DNA from: Ideonella alba | GTDB taxonomy: Bacteria > Pseudomonadota > Gammaproteobacteria > Burkholderiales > Burkholderiaceae_C | Assembly (NCBI RefSeq): GCF_018069875.1 | Contig: NZ_JAGQDF010000005.1 | Coordinates: forward strand, 124,001-188,000 | Reading direction: 5' to 3' | DNA length: 64,000 nucleotides | In this document: in pieces, positions 63,674-64,000 of the stretch | Layout: each line of letters starts with the position of its first letter | Numbering within the stretch: position 1 is the stretch's first letter | Position numbers and translations under genes: made by a program | The notes under the pieces: generated by a model | What the model was told of the DNA's origin: nothing | Seen by the model: only the letters and a program-made list of their open reading frames with translations | The model's database searches: none

Positions 63674-64000
63674 GTGTTCGTTGGCGTTGTGACGCCCCTG
63701 GCGAGGCGTCGAAACGCCGGTTCACGGCGGAGGGTCCCATCACTGGGTGTCCGTTGGCGTTGTGACGCCCCCGGCGGGGCGTCGAAACGCCGGTTCACGG
63801 CGGAGGGTCACATCACTGGGTGTTCGCTGGCGTTGTGACGCCCCTGGCGGGGCGTCGAAACGCCGGTTCACGGTGGAGGGTCACATCACTGGGTGTCCGT
63901 TGGCGTTGTGACGCCCCTGGCGGGGCGTCGAAACGCCGGTTCACGGTGGAGGGTCACATCACTGGGTGTCCGTTGGCGTTGTGACGCCCCTGGCGGGGCG
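63674..64000. repeat. 73-bp tandem repeat with an internal hairpin, cut by the window end
   Basis: The sequence TTGGCGTTGTGACGCC recurs at 63681, 63754, 63827, 63900 and 63973, a constant 73-bp spacing, with at least 4.4 copies of more than 90 percent identity. Each unit contains GGCGTT-GT-GACGCCCC-TGGC-GGGGCGTC-GA-AACGCC, a long stem with one internal bulge, then a unique-looking TTCACGG.GGAGGGTCACATCACTGGGTGT.CG part. No coding or spacer variety is seen, and small frames through it have no ribosome site. The 57 bases before (63617-63673) hold nothing recognisable beyond the promoter side of the GGDEF-EAL gene. Confidence 0.85.

Noticed and set aside
63674-64000. CRISPR array
   Set aside because: The whole 73-bp unit is repeated with no variable spacers and no cas genes are near.

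Overview
The window looks like chromosome from a very GC-rich betaproteobacterium of the order Burkholderiales, closest in feel to the Rubrivivax/Ideonella/Leptothrix group. This is inferred from the radC-fkpB-ispH-serS neighbourhood, the kynBUA and 2-aminobenzoyl-CoA genes, the tup/moeA pair and the GC content; no rRNA, tRNA, phage or IS element was seen. Genes are dense and mostly intact. Many junctions are ATGA or TGATG overlaps, and four convergent pairs overlap at their 3' ends.

Region 1 (1-9.8 kb) is mixed. It holds a siderophore-interacting reductase with a divergent MarR regulator, an ankyrin protein and a Sel1 protein, and a two-gene operon whose second product ends in an RNA polymerase alpha-CTD-like domain. 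An esterase, a secreted protein, pobA, a Crp/Fnr regulator, an Mpo1-like protein and a DUF1569 protein follow. Region 2 (9.8-19.5 kb) has a luciferase-like monooxygenase, a PTS EIIC-EAL fusion, an rRNA methyltransferase, radC, fkpB-ispH, serS, a UPF0149 protein, a DUF3667 protein and a BLUF photoreceptor. Region 3 (19.4-23.1 kb) is a tungstate ABC transporter (tupBCA) divergent from moeA, with a ModE-like palindrome between them.

Region 4 (23.1-42.8 kb) is the main attraction: a roughly 19-kb PQQ alcohol-oxidation cluster. Its dehydrogenase carries the Asp-x-Asp signature of lanthanide-dependent enzymes. Just downstream lies a decayed EF-hand segment with a proline at loop position 2, as in lanmodulin. 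The cluster also has a TonB-dependent receptor, a NarL-type two-component system, and a ten-gene minus-strand operon. That operon encodes a PqqB-like protein, an ABC ATPase, a YVTN beta-propeller, a periplasmic binding protein, an ABC permease, an ExbB/MotA-like protein, an ExbD-like protein with a large extra periplasmic domain, a small membrane protein, a lipoprotein and a TctC-type binding protein. A degenerate metallo-beta-lactamase-like protein, an AcoR-like sigma-54 activator, cytochrome PedF and a quinoprotein-associated binding protein complete it. Perfect sigma-54 promoters precede both the dehydrogenase and pedF. This suggests that the activator controls the dehydrogenase and its electron acceptor together. 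The proton-channel-like subunits inside a PQQ ABC operon are the best candidate for an undescribed system.

Region 5 (42.8-50.9 kb) has an acyl-CoA ligase, msrB, yciB, a BolA protein, a parvulin, an aminopeptidase P and a GGDEF-EAL protein. Region 6 (51.0-61.6 kb) is a complete tryptophan-to-anthranilate-to-2-aminobenzoyl-CoA route: kynBUA and a MarR regulator on one strand, and the CoA-ligase pathway on the other, with an operator palindrome between them. Region 7 is a second GGDEF-EAL protein followed by a 73-bp hairpin-containing tandem repeat that runs off the window end.
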